Origin: Tretioscincus oriximinensis
Lineage: Eukaryota; Chordata; Lepidosauria; Squamata; Gymnophthalmidae
Direction of reading: 5' to 3'
DNA: 64,000 bases
Assembly (NCBI GenBank): GCA_022410635.1
Contig: JAJVDF010000449.1
Span: 575,623 to 639,622, forward strand
This document shows positions 1 to 12,842 of this stretch, in pieces. The notes beneath the pieces were generated by a model that searched no databases, had not been told where the DNA came from, and saw nothing but the letters and a program-made list of their open reading frames with translations. The position numbers were made by a program, and so were the translations under genes. Each line of letters opens with the position of its first letter. The stretch's first letter is position 1.

Positions 1-56
1 CTACCTACCTACCTACCTACCTACCTATCGATCTGTCTACCTACCTATCTACCTGC

Positions 57-101
<45 letters not shown>

Positions 102-211
102 ATCTACCTACCTACCTACCTACCTACCTATCGATCTGTCTACCTACCTATCTACCTGCCTATCTATCTACCTACCTATCTACCTGCCTATCTATCTACC
201 TATCTACCTAC

Positions 212-242
<31 letters not shown>

Positions 243-460
243 CTTATCCACATCCATCTGAAGAAGCTGCAGATAGATAGGTAGGTAGGTAGGTAGGTAG
301 GTAGGTAGATGATAGATAGGTAGGTAGATAGGTAGGTAGGTAGGTAGGTAGATAGGTAGATAGATAGGCAGGTAGATAGGCAGGTAGATAGGTAGGTAGA
401 CAGATNGATNGNTAGGTAGGTAGGTAGGNAGATAGGTAGGTAGGTAGGTAGGTAGATATG
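1..460. repeat. Inverted tetranucleotide microsatellite block (CTAC/CTAT then GATA/GTAG)
   Basis: Positions 1-242 are CTAC/CTAT repeats. After about 30 bp of non-repeat spacer the block continues to about 458 as the complementary GATA/GTAG motif. The two halves can therefore pair as a very long hairpin. Several N bases around 406-429 show the assembly is uncertain here. The open frames across it (repeated Tyr-Leu-Pro-Thr/Ile) are repeat artefacts. Confidence 0.9.
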
Positions 461-480
461 TATGCTGGGAATGGGGGATG

Positions 481-1163
481 CCTTTGCCTTCTGGGCTGGG
501 TGCCACGGGAATTCTTTGGCGGCAATTAAGGGCAGCAGCTCATGAGTTATGTCTTTTTAAAAATATATATATAAATAAGGGAAACCTTTGCCTCTGATGC
601 TCTGTCAGCGGTCAGAGGAGAAAGATTTGCAGGCCAGGGAGCCACTTCTTCACGCTCGGTTTGATGGACGTTTCCTTTTGTGGACACCTGGCGTGGGGAA
701 GTTCCTCACAGCGTGGGAAGAAATGGTGCGCGGCACTGATGCTGCTCCCCCCCCCCTGCCTCCTCCTGTGGGCCTGAGGGGCAGGAAGGGGCTGGGGATA
801 GACTTCGAGGCTTGAGCAGATATTGAAGGAGAAAAGAGCTGGGAAAGGAAGGGAAAGTTTGGAAGGTGAGCATGTAGATAAGTTCAAGGGATGTTAAGTG
901 ACCGCACAGGTGTCATTCTATGAAGTCCCTGGTCACACACCTACTTTTAGTTTGAGCCAGCTCTTTAACATAGGATGAGTCTATAGGGAATTGTATTACA
1001 CCCCAAAAAAAAAAAACTTGGATCAGATGCTTTCCAGAGTGCTGAAGATAGTTTAAATGTAAGTGTGTGACCAGGGCCAAAACATTTCTTAAACTTCACA
1101 GGATAATCCTGTACAAACCTGGTCAGCAAGAACCCTTTCTGAACCTTTTAGAGAATCCATATA
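481..1163. other. Unassigned upstream/intronic sequence
   Basis: I see no recognisable exon, RNA or complete repeat. There is a short C-run near 750 and an A-run near 1003. Short open frames have no family resemblance. If the KIAA1958 model is right this is 5' intron or upstream sequence of that gene. Confidence 0.5.
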
Positions 1164-1374
1164 CAGGGTGCTTAAAAAAACGTATACACACTTTGAACTT
1201 CCATAGAAAATTTATTTACTGTTCTACAAAGTTGAACAGTATTAGCATTTGTTATTTACGCTTTATTTACATTGGACTTTAAGCTTTCTAATTTCCTGAA
1301 ATTTAACTTTGTAGAACAGTGAATAAATTTTCTATGGAAATTCACAGTGTGTATACATTTTTTGAAGCACCCTG
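1164..1374. mobile_element. Mariner-like MITE, copy 1 (TA target site)
   Basis: The element opens with CAGGGTGCTT and closes with GAAGCACCCTG. Inverted repeats of about 70 bp include the block CCATAGAAAATTTATT. It is flanked by TA on both sides (1162-1163 and 1375-1376), as expected for Tc1/mariner. The centre is short and non-coding. A second copy in the opposite internal orientation lies at 51331-51566. Confidence 0.85.
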
Positions 1375-1376
1375 TA

Positions 1377-4300
1377 GAGATTTAACATTCCTTTTTTTTA
1401 CCCTAGATTTTGGCCCTTTCTGCACTGGGCGCCATTCACATCTTAGGCCTGCCATAGTCTGCATTAGCACATAGATGACAGATCTCTACACCAACAGTTA
1501 ATCTGGAGTAAAACCCAGTGCAGAAAGAGCCTTTGTTTGACTTGTTCAAGTGTGTAGTAATAAGGAACATTGCTCTGTTTTATGAAATAAAAAGATTTGA
1601 TTTTGCATGGCAGGAAACAAGGATGCTATGAGAGTATATATTTCTTTTTTAAAAAAATATGCTTACAGAATAACATGTTTCCTTTGCCTGGAATTTTGTC
1701 CAATAAAAACTTTATCTCTTTATTTTGACATATAAAGAAGTATTAAAAGGGGGGGGGGAGATCTCCTTGAGTTGATGCAGCTTCTCCTCTGATTGCTTTT
1801 GAGTTTTTGTGTCACTTGATGGTTGCTGCTGAAAACACATAGGAACAAACGAGGAGCAATCCTCATCAAAGAATTCCCACTGAACTTAAGGGCAGTGGTT
1901 ATATCACTTAAATAATCATGTTCAGGCTTAGGTCAAGTTAGGTCTCCAGTTTTCCTGTTTTAGCATTATCCCATCATTGACAAACATTTGACATTTTTAG
2001 TTTGAATTCTTTATTATAAAGTGTGAACACGAAGAAGACTTTTAAGGGCTGTTTTCCTGCTTTTGGCTTGGCAGAAGGAGGGTGTAAGATCCTTTGACCA
2101 ACAAATACATGTGCTTGACAGTACTCTAGAAGCATGGTGTAATTGCCCCCTTGACCCTATCCCCTTCTTCCTCTGCTTACCCCTTGTTGCCTCCTGCCTT
2201 GGTTCTACTTTCTTTCCCATATCAAGGCAGACAGCAGATTACTGTCTCAGCCCCCCCTTCACCCCCAGTTCTAGAACATTACCTTAGTGATGCTTATAGG
2301 AAAAAATACACTTACTTTTAGGAGACTTCAAAGCAGGATTTTCCATTTTCTCCTGCTTCAGCGTTAGCTTGCTCAGAAAAAGGCCAACTTTTTCACCATT
2401 TACTTTTCCATCACCATCTGCAAAACTCTGCAGATATTTGATTTTTTAGTGTACCCAGGTCTGCAAAATTAAGCACACTAGCTTTCAAGAAAATATCCAA
2501 AGTTATTGGAACAAGTATTGGTTTTGATGTACTGTGAATGAAACATGACCCCCCCCCCCTTTGTTGGAGATCAAATTATTTACAAGCCTCATGTGCTGTT
2601 GTAATTTTTGCTCTCTAAGATGCTTTTAAAAATGAATTACAGATCTTCTTCTGCGTTTATCTCCTCACTGGAATCTGGAATACCCTGGTCCACTGATCTG
2701 GTTCATGAGGTGGCTGTAGTCCAAATCAGCCCATCATAAACCTGATGGTGCTGATCTGGGACTACTATAGCGGGGTGGGGATTTCAGTGGCATGCCATAG
2801 TCCCTATGATTATGTCATTAATTAGCATGACATAATCCAGTAGAGCCATGAGAGTATATTTTTAAGGCTTGTGTGAATCTCCAAGACCATGCAGCATTGT
2901 GTGAAGTGATCCAGATCGGTGCTGTCACTGCAGATGCCACGCCACAACAGGGCTCCACTTCCATGCCCCTAATGGCTAGGAACAGAGGTTCCTGGACTTA
3001 AGGTGTCTGGGGTGTGGATGTACAATGGTGCCCTGATGTACAATGGTATGCTTCTGGTATTCCTGAACACAAGTAGTGGGCCATCTGGACAACTCTCGTA
3101 GTCTAGATCAGGGATCAGGAATGTTGTTGGTCTGTTAGTGGACCTGATTAAATGAGTCTACCAGCAATCTTCATTGAGGCTTTTCTTAATCCAGATCAAC
3201 TCTGTTTTGTTTTGTTTTTAAGTTTTACTAATGTGTTTTTTGTTCTGTTTTTAATCTTCTGTTATCTGCCCTGGGTCCTATGGTGAAGGGCATGATATAA
3301 ATTCCTAAACAAATAAATAATGTAGGTGTAACCATAATCAGTGGTGTCAGATGAACCAAGATGGATCTGTATTTCTCCCTTCCCTGGCATATGGCAAGAG
3401 TGTTTATGGTAAACCAGCAATAAACTGTTTTACTTTATTAGGCTTCATCTATAGAGGGAATGGAATGTTTGGGGAGTAATCTGGAATAAAGGCCAGTACA
3501 GGAAGAGTTTTTGCTCAGTATCTATTTGTTCCTAACAGTCTGGAATTACTTTCCTTTTACCCATTTAAGGCCTTCAGTATCAAATATCCACTAATTAATA
3601 TAATTTGCAAGCTCAACAATGGACTAAATAGCCCAGTGATCAGAAGTTGCTGTTTATGAGCTTTTTCATGTAGCATTCCAGGTACTAGGGATTACGCAGG
3701 ATTCTAAAAGGTTAATGGAATAATAAGACATAGTATCAACAAGATAAAGAGGTTTCTGCATATCGAGACTACACACTAAAAATAAAAATTGAATTATACC
3801 AGAATTAGATCAGATATAGCTGAGCATTGCAGCAATATGGCACAGACCATAATTATTCAAAAGTTCTTATGGCAGCTATTGGCCTAAAAAAATGTCAACA
3901 GTGGATACTGCAAAAGTAATTTATTATTTAACTCAGTGACAAAGCCTGAATCGGAAAAAAGCACTTTCTGTGAAAAAAAAACCACAGCTCCTTTTATCCT
4001 CTACTCTCAGACCAATTGGTTTAAACATTTGAGTTTAAACATTAACTGCCACTTCCACATCTTTAAGGACCAATGGTAATTTCTCAACTGCCATTTCTAT
4101 ATCCCAAATGTCCTACCATTAACTCTTTAATATTTAAGGCGGTAATTCTATGCTTTACATTGTGCTTCCCTAAGACTAACTCTCTTTCCCTACAGAGGCA
4201 GGTTTGTGTGGAAATTCGGCATGACATTTCCAGATTAATCTGTTAAGTGCCCAAAGTCAACCGAAGCAACGCAAAATTCAGCTGATGTAGGGTGTTTCCA

Positions 4301-5051
4301 AAGTACACTCTGCCATGCTGAACCTTTGAGTCAGCAATCTTGGAATAGTCGGAGGAGCAACTGGTTGCAGGAAGGCAGATGGATGTTCTGACTTTAATAG
4401 TGATGCATGAAATGTCAGATATACTTTATAGTGGGTTGAGAGGACCAACCCAGCTGCCACAAATCCCATTTGGACCCACAATTTTGTTCCCAATTTTGGA
4501 ATTTTGGAAACAATTCAAATTTTGAGTATGAAGCAAGACTTGTTCTCCTGACTTCAGATCCCTGACGAGGACTGACATTTATCAACTTTATCTTCAGTTA
4601 CTCATATCTTTGAACATATGGTGTTTGTAAGTCACCTTCCTCAGTAGGACAGGCAAGGATTTCCCATGCTAAACTATCCTGAAGCTCTTAGTGCTTCTAG
4701 GGATATTGGGTTTTCCATTTCTTGAGCACCTGTTTGGCCACTCAGGGCTGCTTTTAATGGCTGGTATTGTGTCTGCACAGAATGGTCAGTGATTGCAAAA
4801 GGCTATGAACTAGCCACAAACACTGCTACTACTTGCCCTAGGTTGCATTGGTTTTAGCAGGTTTTAGGGCAATCGAGTATCTTCTGATAAACCCTGTCAA
4901 TATCAGGATAGGTAGAGAGGGCAATAAGGGTCGATTTTCCTAGAAATCTGATTCCCAACTGTGTATCAGTCTTAAACGTTACAGGCCAAACCAAGAAACA
5001 CCTCTAACCACTTTTAGCACCTGGCTTCTGTAAGAAATCAAGTGCAACTCA
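1377..5051. other. Unassigned intronic/upstream sequence
   Basis: I find no convincing exon. Short homopolymers occur (G-run near 1750, C-run near 2550). About 3215-3330 resembles the AT-rich 3' tail of a SINE or L2-type element. Everything else is unassigned by eye. Confidence 0.4.
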
Positions 5052-5300
5052 AAAGAAGAAGAATAACTTTGTTTTTATACCCTGCTTTTCTCACCAGAAA
5101 GCAGCTTACAAGCTATTTTTCACCCAAAGGCTTACATTCTATCTTCCCCAACAGGCCATTTAACTAATTGCAATTTCTTTCAAATAGCTTGGTTGACTAG
5201 AGCTGGGACCAGTAGAGGGTGCTCACCCCTCTTCATGACCAACACAGGGCTTGAACAATGGGCTTCTCAATTGAAAGACCGTTTCATAACCACTGTATTA
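5052..5300 (-). mobile_element. tRNA-derived SINE, family 1, diverged
   Basis: In + orientation it reads as the reverse complement of family 1: a GAA-type tail, a 3' body (TTTTATACCCTGCTTTTCTC), then GCTCACCCCT and a degenerate tRNA head with a decayed B box (AGGGCTTGAAC). It is more diverged than the copies at 32006 or 45642. Confidence 0.7.
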
Positions 5301-6107
5301 TCGTGCCTCACCCCTGCTCTGTTGCATTGGATGAAGCAAGCTGTAGAACACAAAGGTTGTGTTAATAGGATATGTTTAAGGTATATAGAGATTTTTGCCT
5401 TTATATAAGCTTTTAATTTTAATTTTGCTTCAATAGGAATGAAAGGGCAAGATGAAATAATATATTCTAATCCCACCCCATTTCGTGGTTTTTGTGTGTT
5501 TGTGTGTGAGCTTGTTATGGTTGCACGCATTTTAGCATTTTGTGTTGAGTTCCAAGATCTGTTTGATTCAAGTTCTGCTTGTTTATTGGCTTAGTACAAT
5601 ATTACATTTCATGTCATTGTGTTTAATTCATGTGGGCATTAAAATGTAAAGTAGCTTACTGGATCGGTTGGTTTACAGTTAAATTTACAACATATTTGAA
5701 ATACATTCAAGATTTGGAAACCTATATATTCTGCCTGACTAACAGAAAAGTATGCAAATATTTGTTCTACTTTTTTGCTTCGTGATAACTATCTTGCATA
5801 CTTAATCTTATTAATGTTTTCTGGAATCTAGTTCTAGCTAGTTCCATCTGCAGTAGTTTTATTTTTGTTTGACAAAATGCAGGAAAGGTATAAGACTAAA
5901 CTGCTTTGAGAATAATACAGTTGTATGATAATGTTAAAAAGGAGCCAATCGGTAGGCTGTACGTGTCCAGGATTAATTTTACTCCAAAGATAATGATGTT
6001 TATTGAATGTTTGGCTATATCCACACGGCAGATCTCTACTTCTTTGGTAGAGACATCAAGGCAGCTCCACCCCACATGATTGTGCTTTATAAGCAACCAT
6101 TGTGCTG

Positions 6108-6622
6108 AAAAGCTGTGTAATACTATGTTCAGTTCTGGGGGACCCTATTTAAAAAGGACATTGATAAACTAGAGCAAGTACAAAAGAGAGTTACAAGGAT
6201 GGTGAGTGGCCTGGAAACCATGTCCTATGAGGAACGGTTAAAGGATCTGGGGATGTTTAGTCTGCAGAAGAGAAGACTGAGAGGAGACTTGATAGCTGCC
6301 TACAAATATCTGAAGGGCTGCCACAGAGCAGAGGGATCAGCACTGTTCTCATTAGCACATGGAAGGACTAGAAACAATGGAATGAAACTGCAAGGGAGTA
6401 GATTTAGATTAGATATCAGAAAAAACTTTCTAACAGTCAGGGTGGTAAACCAGTGGAGCAGGTTGCCACAGGGGGTGGTGAGTTTTCCTTCGCTGGAAGT
6501 CTTCAAATGCAAGCTGGACAGTCATCTGTCTGGGATGGTTTAAGGAATCCTGCATTGAGCAGGTGGTTGGACCCAATGACCCTGGAGGTCCCTTCCAACT
6601 CTATGATTCTATGAAAGCTCTG
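6108..6622 (+). mobile_element. CR1 LINE 3' end (reverse-transcriptase C-terminus)
   Basis: The open frame at 6199-6543 encodes the end of a CR1 reverse transcriptase, including YEERLKDLGMFSLQKRRLRG and a later VVNQWSRLP block. It is followed by the characteristic 3' end with ATTCTATGA-type octamers at about 6602-6616. The copy is 5' truncated and its reading frame starts inside the domain, so it is a dead retrotransposon fragment. Confidence 0.9.
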
Positions 6623-6625
6623 GTG

Positions 6626-9600
6626 CTGCAGAGTTAATGGTAGCTCATTAAGTCGGATCCTAAAGTGGACCCTACCATTTATGTGGTACCATTCCTGTGA
6701 GTGTATTTTGGGATGGAACTATCTACCTCTGAGGTTGGGAAAGGGTGGGGCTGAAAAAACCACTGGTCAATAACCAACTCTGGGTGTTCCCAGTGTGTGC
6801 AAAACAGATCCAACCCTGTCCAAACTGCACTAAACTCTTGCAGTGAAACAGGGCAGTCCAACTTCCATACCCACAAGATTAGGGGACAATCTGCCAATTG
6901 GGTGAGCTCTCGCGCGGAGCCTGCCAGGAGCCATGTGGGAGCCCCAAGATCTCTGTGGGTGTTGATGCAGTGATGCTGCCATCCTCTTGTGAACCTGACA
7001 GGTAGCACTGTCAGGTCCACAAGAGCAACATTTCAGGTAGCTGCAACTGCTTTAGGTTCTCAGTAGTCTTAAAATGCAGACCAAAGCAACTCATGTGGAT
7101 GCAATCTTTACTGAAGCAGATCCTCCTCAGATGTCATATTTTCATTTTAAGTATGGAAGCCTGCGAGAAGAAAACAGTCTCCCAGAAACTGTTTTTGTGT
7201 TGATTCTCCCAAATTCAGGAAGTTTGCTGGAGCAAAACAAGGCAAAGGCAGGATCCACACGATTGGCTTCGTAGTAAATTCTCTACATAATTTGTTGCGA
7301 AGGACTTACCCTTCCATCATCTCACAGCACGCAAAGTTCCTCTCTTCTCATATATTTAACTACAGTCCCCATGAGGGGTGGTGGTAATGGGGTAGTGGTG
7401 GATCAAAGAAACCCATACTTTAACTGAAATATCCAGTAAATATGTAGTGGCTGGAGCTTTTAGGACTATCAGCCTTTGATGCCTCATCTATAAATTTTTA
7501 AGACATTCCAAGCTCACATTTTGTTTTGGCAGTGCAAATTCTGAATCTTTCTTGGTAATACAGATAGCGGGTTGTTTTGGTGAGCTCTCACATTTCCTAT
7601 TCAACAGTAATTAGTGCAAAAAGCAGTTGCTCCCTGGATAAACACAATTTTTTAAAAAAACCAATGTCCAGGCATCCGCTAAGTGATCATATTTTTAATA
7701 AGAATGACAGTAATTAGTTTCCCCAAAATAATATATATGTCATGCTTTAAATGGAACAGTCAATTAACTTTGCAATTGTTTCACTTGGGGCTGTGGTCAA
7801 AATTACTTTGATGGCTTTCTTCTTGATGTTGCTTTAATTGGATTTTTCAGATAAACAGTATAACAAGTTTTAATTCAGTAAAAAGCTAAATTAGAAGGGA
7901 TGCTTTTGATTTTTAAAAGGACATATTGATTGTTTATTTATTTATTTACAAGACTCCGTATGTTCCGCCCAAGCCCTGCTTCTTCTTTTGTTTTCAGCTA
8001 GGTTTCTCCATGTCAAACTAGATTCCCCCAATGCCCTAACCAGATTTCCCAATGCTCCACAAAGACTCCTCAAGCCAAAGGTTCCGAGCCTTGTCATTGG
8101 TCGGCAAAACTCAGAAACATTGGACTCATCAGTCTTTGTTTTATTAATGGTGGAGATTTATTTATTGGTTTATCTATATTTCTATCCCACCCTATACCTG
8201 AAGATCTCAGACCAGGTCAAAATAAAATCTTTATAAATAAAATCTTTATAAATTATCTAAATCAATAACAATCCCTGCTTAGGAAAGAAATGTGGTTTCC
8301 TCAGTTGACCAGGGTGAAGAGGTGCATTTTGTCATTGATCCAAACCTTCTTTATTTAGCGGTTCATGTATCTTATCATTTAGTCATCGAATTGCATTATA
8401 TTCTTATACGTACTAATAGCCTGGTTCAGCAGTCTACTGTGAACTTCCCTTTTGCACTACTGATGTGGTTGAAGGAAGATTTTCCTCCCCTCGTATATTC
8501 CATCTATACAGGATAGAGTGTAGACTAGAGCAGACCAGAAAAGGGAACTCAGAATGATCACCTGGTCCATTATGCTAGTAGATCTCTTTGAATAAGTTTT
8601 TTGATGTTCTGATGGGATAAACTGTATGAATGGTGCACATGCCTTTGTGGTCTTGTATAATGGGGGGGACCAATTCCAACAGGGCAACAAGATGTGCCAT
8701 TGAAATGAATCCCTTGAAGTTCCATGGGTAAGAACTCCCATTGTTGGACACAGAGGTCTTGTTTTTGTCTAAGAATAAATCCATCTATTCCTAGGATAGA
8801 TTTTTTTGAACCACGTGAAAGCAGGATGTTCTTATTAGTCCAGCCAAGATATCCTGGAATAGGACCCTGTATGGAAAAGGGTGGAAGTTTGTGCTGTTTG
8901 TTACTGGTATAAAAATGTAAACAAATCCATATGTACAATCTAATCAGAATTATATACTTACCAACATAGCTATGGCTTAGAGCTTTCCATAGTGAGTCTG
9001 AGCAGTTGTTTTTATCACTGCTGTTGTTATTTGATAAGGAAGTAAAATTTTGCAAAAGCAAGTAAATGTTCTTATTACTACTATTTCTTCTGATTGCAGC
9101 TTGATTGTACAGTTGAGACAATGTTCTATTGTCTCTATGCGTCCCTCCTACTACTTCCATGCCCAAGGAATAGTTGTGAACAATGAACTTTTTTTTCTTT
9201 AAAAAAAAGACATTTTCTGTACATTTGAAACTAGCAAAACTGTGATAAATTGAATATCAAATGGAAAACCTCTAAATAAGGAGAAACCAAGGTATATCAG
9301 AATGCTCAGAACCAGTTTTGGTACACAGTATTCTATGTGTTTTCTTAAAATATTTGGGCAGCTGTCCAGGATTCCTAGAAGAAAGTCTGCATATAATGAC
9401 CTTGGGCCAATAGCTATGCTGCTATAATTCTGTTGATATTTGTTTGTAAAAAAACATAGCCCAATTCAACATTTTGGAACAATGAGTGCTATTCAGTTGA
9501 ATCTTTTGTAAGACAGAAATTATAGTGTATCAGAGCTCTGGTAGGTTTCCTTGGCAACAAATATACTACATTATCCAGATTCCATAATGAGGTTCTCTGT

Positions 9601-10346
9601 TGCTAGCAACTATATGTACTGCCTTGCTCAGTAATTGCATCTTGATAGCTAGTACAAGGTCTTGTTTATATATGACAATTCAAATGCATGCTATGAAAGA
9701 TAAATTACCACTCAGAAAAGAAAATCTTCTACCTATAGTCGTGTGTTTTGTTATATTGTATACAAAATGAAATAGAGCACAAAAGCTTCAGTGTAAATAA
9801 TACTAAATATTTATAATATGTGAGAGAATTCTTACATCTAAGAATACATTACCCGTACATTATAAGCCAGCTGAATGATAAGTTTATAAATTCCTTAGAC
9901 TTGCAGTTTTTCTGTGTGGTCTATTTTTATATATATTTACATGGAAATAAGTCCTACTTAAGTTCAAAGTGAGTAAACCCAGGGATAAATGTAAATCCAG
10001 TGCAGGATGATGGTTGAAAAGAAATTACATGGACAATATTTTGGAAGGCAAATTATTGGAAAGAGAACCTGCATGTGGTTGCAACCAATGTACTTTTCAC
10101 AAAATGCCATTGGAGGATTAGATTATGCTGATGTTTCTCCTTTCTTCAATTTTTCTGGTAGAAAAGTGTCCTTTTGTAACTATTTACTTCCCGGGTTTAT
10201 AACCAGCACGCTATTTGGGAAGATACTTTAAGCATGAGGAACTCAGGAGGGGCAAGAGAAGAAAGGAATAAGAATGAGATGACATGCCATTCCTCCTTAG
10301 GCCTGTCTCTTTTAGCTTTTTTAATCCATGTGTATCCTTTTCCTCA
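6626..10346. other. Unassigned intronic/upstream sequence
   Basis: No exon or complete repeat is recognised. A SINE-like AT-rich tail (TATTTCTATCCCACCCTATACC) lies near 8175. The longest open frame (198 codons on the minus strand, 8570-9166) has no recognisable domain and unremarkable composition. Confidence 0.4.
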
Positions 10347-10354
10347 GGTACACA

Positions 10355-10776
10355 TAGGCTGACCAGATTTTTCTGAGGCTCAAACTGAGGAAATTAATAT
10401 TCGTGTTAATTTGCATATTTATGAATATGCAAATCACCCACCAACATGCATGCCCCTCTGAAATCCCTGCCTGAGAAATCTGCAAAACACTTGAGAATTT
10501 TTTGAAGTGCATGAGAATTTTTGAAGTGCATGAGAATTTTTGAAGTGTGTGAGAAATTTTTGAAATGCATGAGAAAATTGCAATTTTTTTTACTGCAGGG
10601 AGGGTGCCTTCAGGAGCTGGTCCCGGTTGTCAGATCCCCCCTAGTGGTAGTGCAGTGGAATTTTTTTTAAAAAAAAATTAACTTTTTTTCCTCTGCAAAA
10701 AATGTGGAAGTTCTCCACACACACCCCGGGAAGGTGGGGTAGACACCCCAAAATCAGGAGTCATCTGGTTAGCCTA
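10355..10776. mobile_element. hAT-type MITE, copy A, with 8-bp TSD GGTACACA
   Basis: Termini are TAGGCTGACCAGA and its complement TCTGGTTAGCCTA. Both flanks carry the identical octamer GGTACACA (10347-10354 and 10777-10784), which is the 8-bp duplication expected of hAT elements. The interior holds a short tandem of TTTTTGAAGTGCATGAGAA units and no coding potential. Confidence 0.85.
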
Positions 10777-11128
10777 GGTACACATGCCTGACTAGATGAA
10801 GCAACTGAATTTGTATTTTTTATTGTTGTTGTTAGTCTGCATATTAGGGGGTTTGGTTCTGAGATGGTCTGAACTGCAGACTAAATGGATCTATATTGGA
10901 CATCCAGCCAGATTTCAATGGCATATGCTTCCTCATAATTATCTTAGTGAAATCTTATTTCATTTCTTCTAAATCTAATTAGCTATCAAATGCTTATTTG
11001 GCAAGACCCAGTTGCACTTCCCCTATATGGCTGATGGAAATGCATATTTACTCCTGTGTTCTCTGCAGTACGTTTGGGACGTGGTATGGATATTAATGTG
11101 CCAAAGCATTTTCTGAAGGTTTTGGGCT

Positions 11129-11342
11129 GAGGCATGGTGGTAAAGAGGTTAAGAGCAATGGTCTTCCAACAGAGTGTTTGGAGTTCAAGGCCTTGTAGTT
11201 GTAAACCTTCAGGTGAAACATAGTTTGTAAGCCACTCTGAGTCCCTCCTCCTCCTTTTTCTTCTTCCTCTTCCTCTTCTTCTTTTTCTTCTTCTTCCTCT
11301 TCTTTTTCTTCTTCCTCTTCTTCCTTTTCCTCTTCCTCTTCT

Positions 11343-11377
<35 letters not shown>

Positions 11378-11392
11378 TTCTTCTTCTATTGT
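11129..11392 (+). mobile_element. tRNA-derived SINE with long TTC/TTCC tail
   Basis: A degraded tRNA-like head (GAGGCATGGTGGTAAAGAGG) is followed by a short family-1 3' body ending near CACTCTGAGTCCCT. About 150 bp of (TTC)n/(CTTCCT)n tail follows (11239-11390). The tail is far longer than the body and is an expanded microsatellite. Confidence 0.75.
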
Positions 11393-12174
11393 ACCAACTG
11401 AAAATTTGCTTTCACTTCAACAATGGTAATTTCATAGTGTTCTGTTATAAGGTAATAACAGAGTGAAGAAAATACCGTAAGATTGGTCAGCTTTTGCTGA
11501 AAAATTAATTCTTTTATGGTATGAAAAAAAACTATAGGGTGGAATGTTTGTAAGAAATGCTTCATTGTGCCAGGCATGCATTTTTAGAACCAGCTGTGCA
11601 TTACAGCAGTGGAATCTTCTACCATGCAGAAACAGGACATTTGTATGGGAGATTGTTATTCAACAAATTTTTAATTTGCAAAAACATGTTACATTTTAAT
11701 TGAGTTCTTTAAAGCATGCTGCACCTGCTTTTATAATCACAACTTACTCAGGAAATATGAGCAGTTTCTATTTAAATCTCTTCCCTCTTTATCAGAAATT
11801 AAGACAAAACAATGTTTATACCAGTACTGTGTTGTTGTTTATTTACAGTATTGCCCAGTTACCATGTTTTGTTAAGAAGTTATTTACTTACTAAGTAAGA
11901 ATGGTTAAGCAGCTGTTCCTTGGTCCTCTCCTAAGGGCAATGGCAAAGGACCAGGCAAGGTTCTGGTCCCAAAGAATGAACTTATTATAAGATTGCCATA
12001 TAAAGACCTGGAAAGACGTTTACAGCTTTAATGGAAGTGAAAAAGTGATCCTTCCACCACCACCACCCAGGTGATGCAGACATTATAATTTGCAGTTGGT
12101 GAAAATTCCTCTATTCCATAGCCATTAAACCTGCAAACTCCTATCCCAGTTTTTATGTGGTAACCCTAGCTTAA

Positions 12175-12484
12175 TAGAAGAAGAAGAAGAAGAAGAACTT
12201 GGTTCTTATACCCCGCTTTTCTCACCTTTCAAAGGGACTCAAAGCGGTTTACAAGGATATATTTTGCCCGAAGGCTTCCATTCTATCTTCCCCACCAGGC
12301 TAGGGTGGTTCCCATGTATCTACTTGCAGTCAGTTGCAATTTCTTGCAATTCATGCTTTCGAATAGCTGGGTTGGCTAGGGCTACAGGCTAGTGGAAGGT
12401 GCTCACCCCTCCCCACGTCCTGCACAGGGCTTCGAAACCCCATCTCCCAGGCGAGAGACAAATTCCTAAGCTATCCATGCCTGC
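12175..12484 (-). mobile_element. tRNA-derived SINE, family 1
   Basis: This is a near full-length reverse-oriented copy: (GAA)n tail, CTTATACCCCGCTTTTCTC body, then GGGCTTCGAAACCCC (B box) and a tRNA-like A-box region (AGCTATCCATGCC on the + strand). Confidence 0.85.
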
Positions 12485-12674
12485 TAATAGGTTTTTTTTT
12501 TTATGAAATCAGAAAAAATAGATTAAGCTTTCTTTTCTTTGAGACTTTAGTAGATTAAGCTCATTCTTCAGGACTGAAGAAGTTTTAAAAACTCTCTCAG
12601 TCTTTCTGTCTCCCCTTCTGTATCCTTTTCTCACCATCTTTTTACTCTCTTTATCCTCTTCTCCCTCTCTCTCT

Positions 12675-12842
12675 GAGAGATGGGGTTGAGCACCCTCTAC
12701 TGGTCTTAGAACCTGGCTGTTCGAAAGTGAGCAGTTGCAAATAGATGAATAGGTACCATCATCTCAGTGTAAAGGGGAAGATAGAATGTAAGCCTTCTGG
12801 CGAAAAATAGCTTATAAACCACTTTGAGTCCTTTCGGTAGAT
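12675..12842 (+). mobile_element. Family-1 SINE, 5'-truncated
   Basis: The copy begins inside the tRNA region (GATGGGGTTGAGCACC) and continues through the shared body (GGGAAGATAGAATGTAAGCC) to CCACTTTGAGTCC. The tRNA head is largely absent. Confidence 0.7.

Noticed and set aside
240..525. Tyr-Leu-Pro repeat open frames on the minus strand
   Set aside because: Translation of the tetranucleotide microsatellite.
8570..9166. 198-codon minus-strand open frame
   Set aside because: No recognisable domain, no splice or start context, composition like its AT-rich surroundings.
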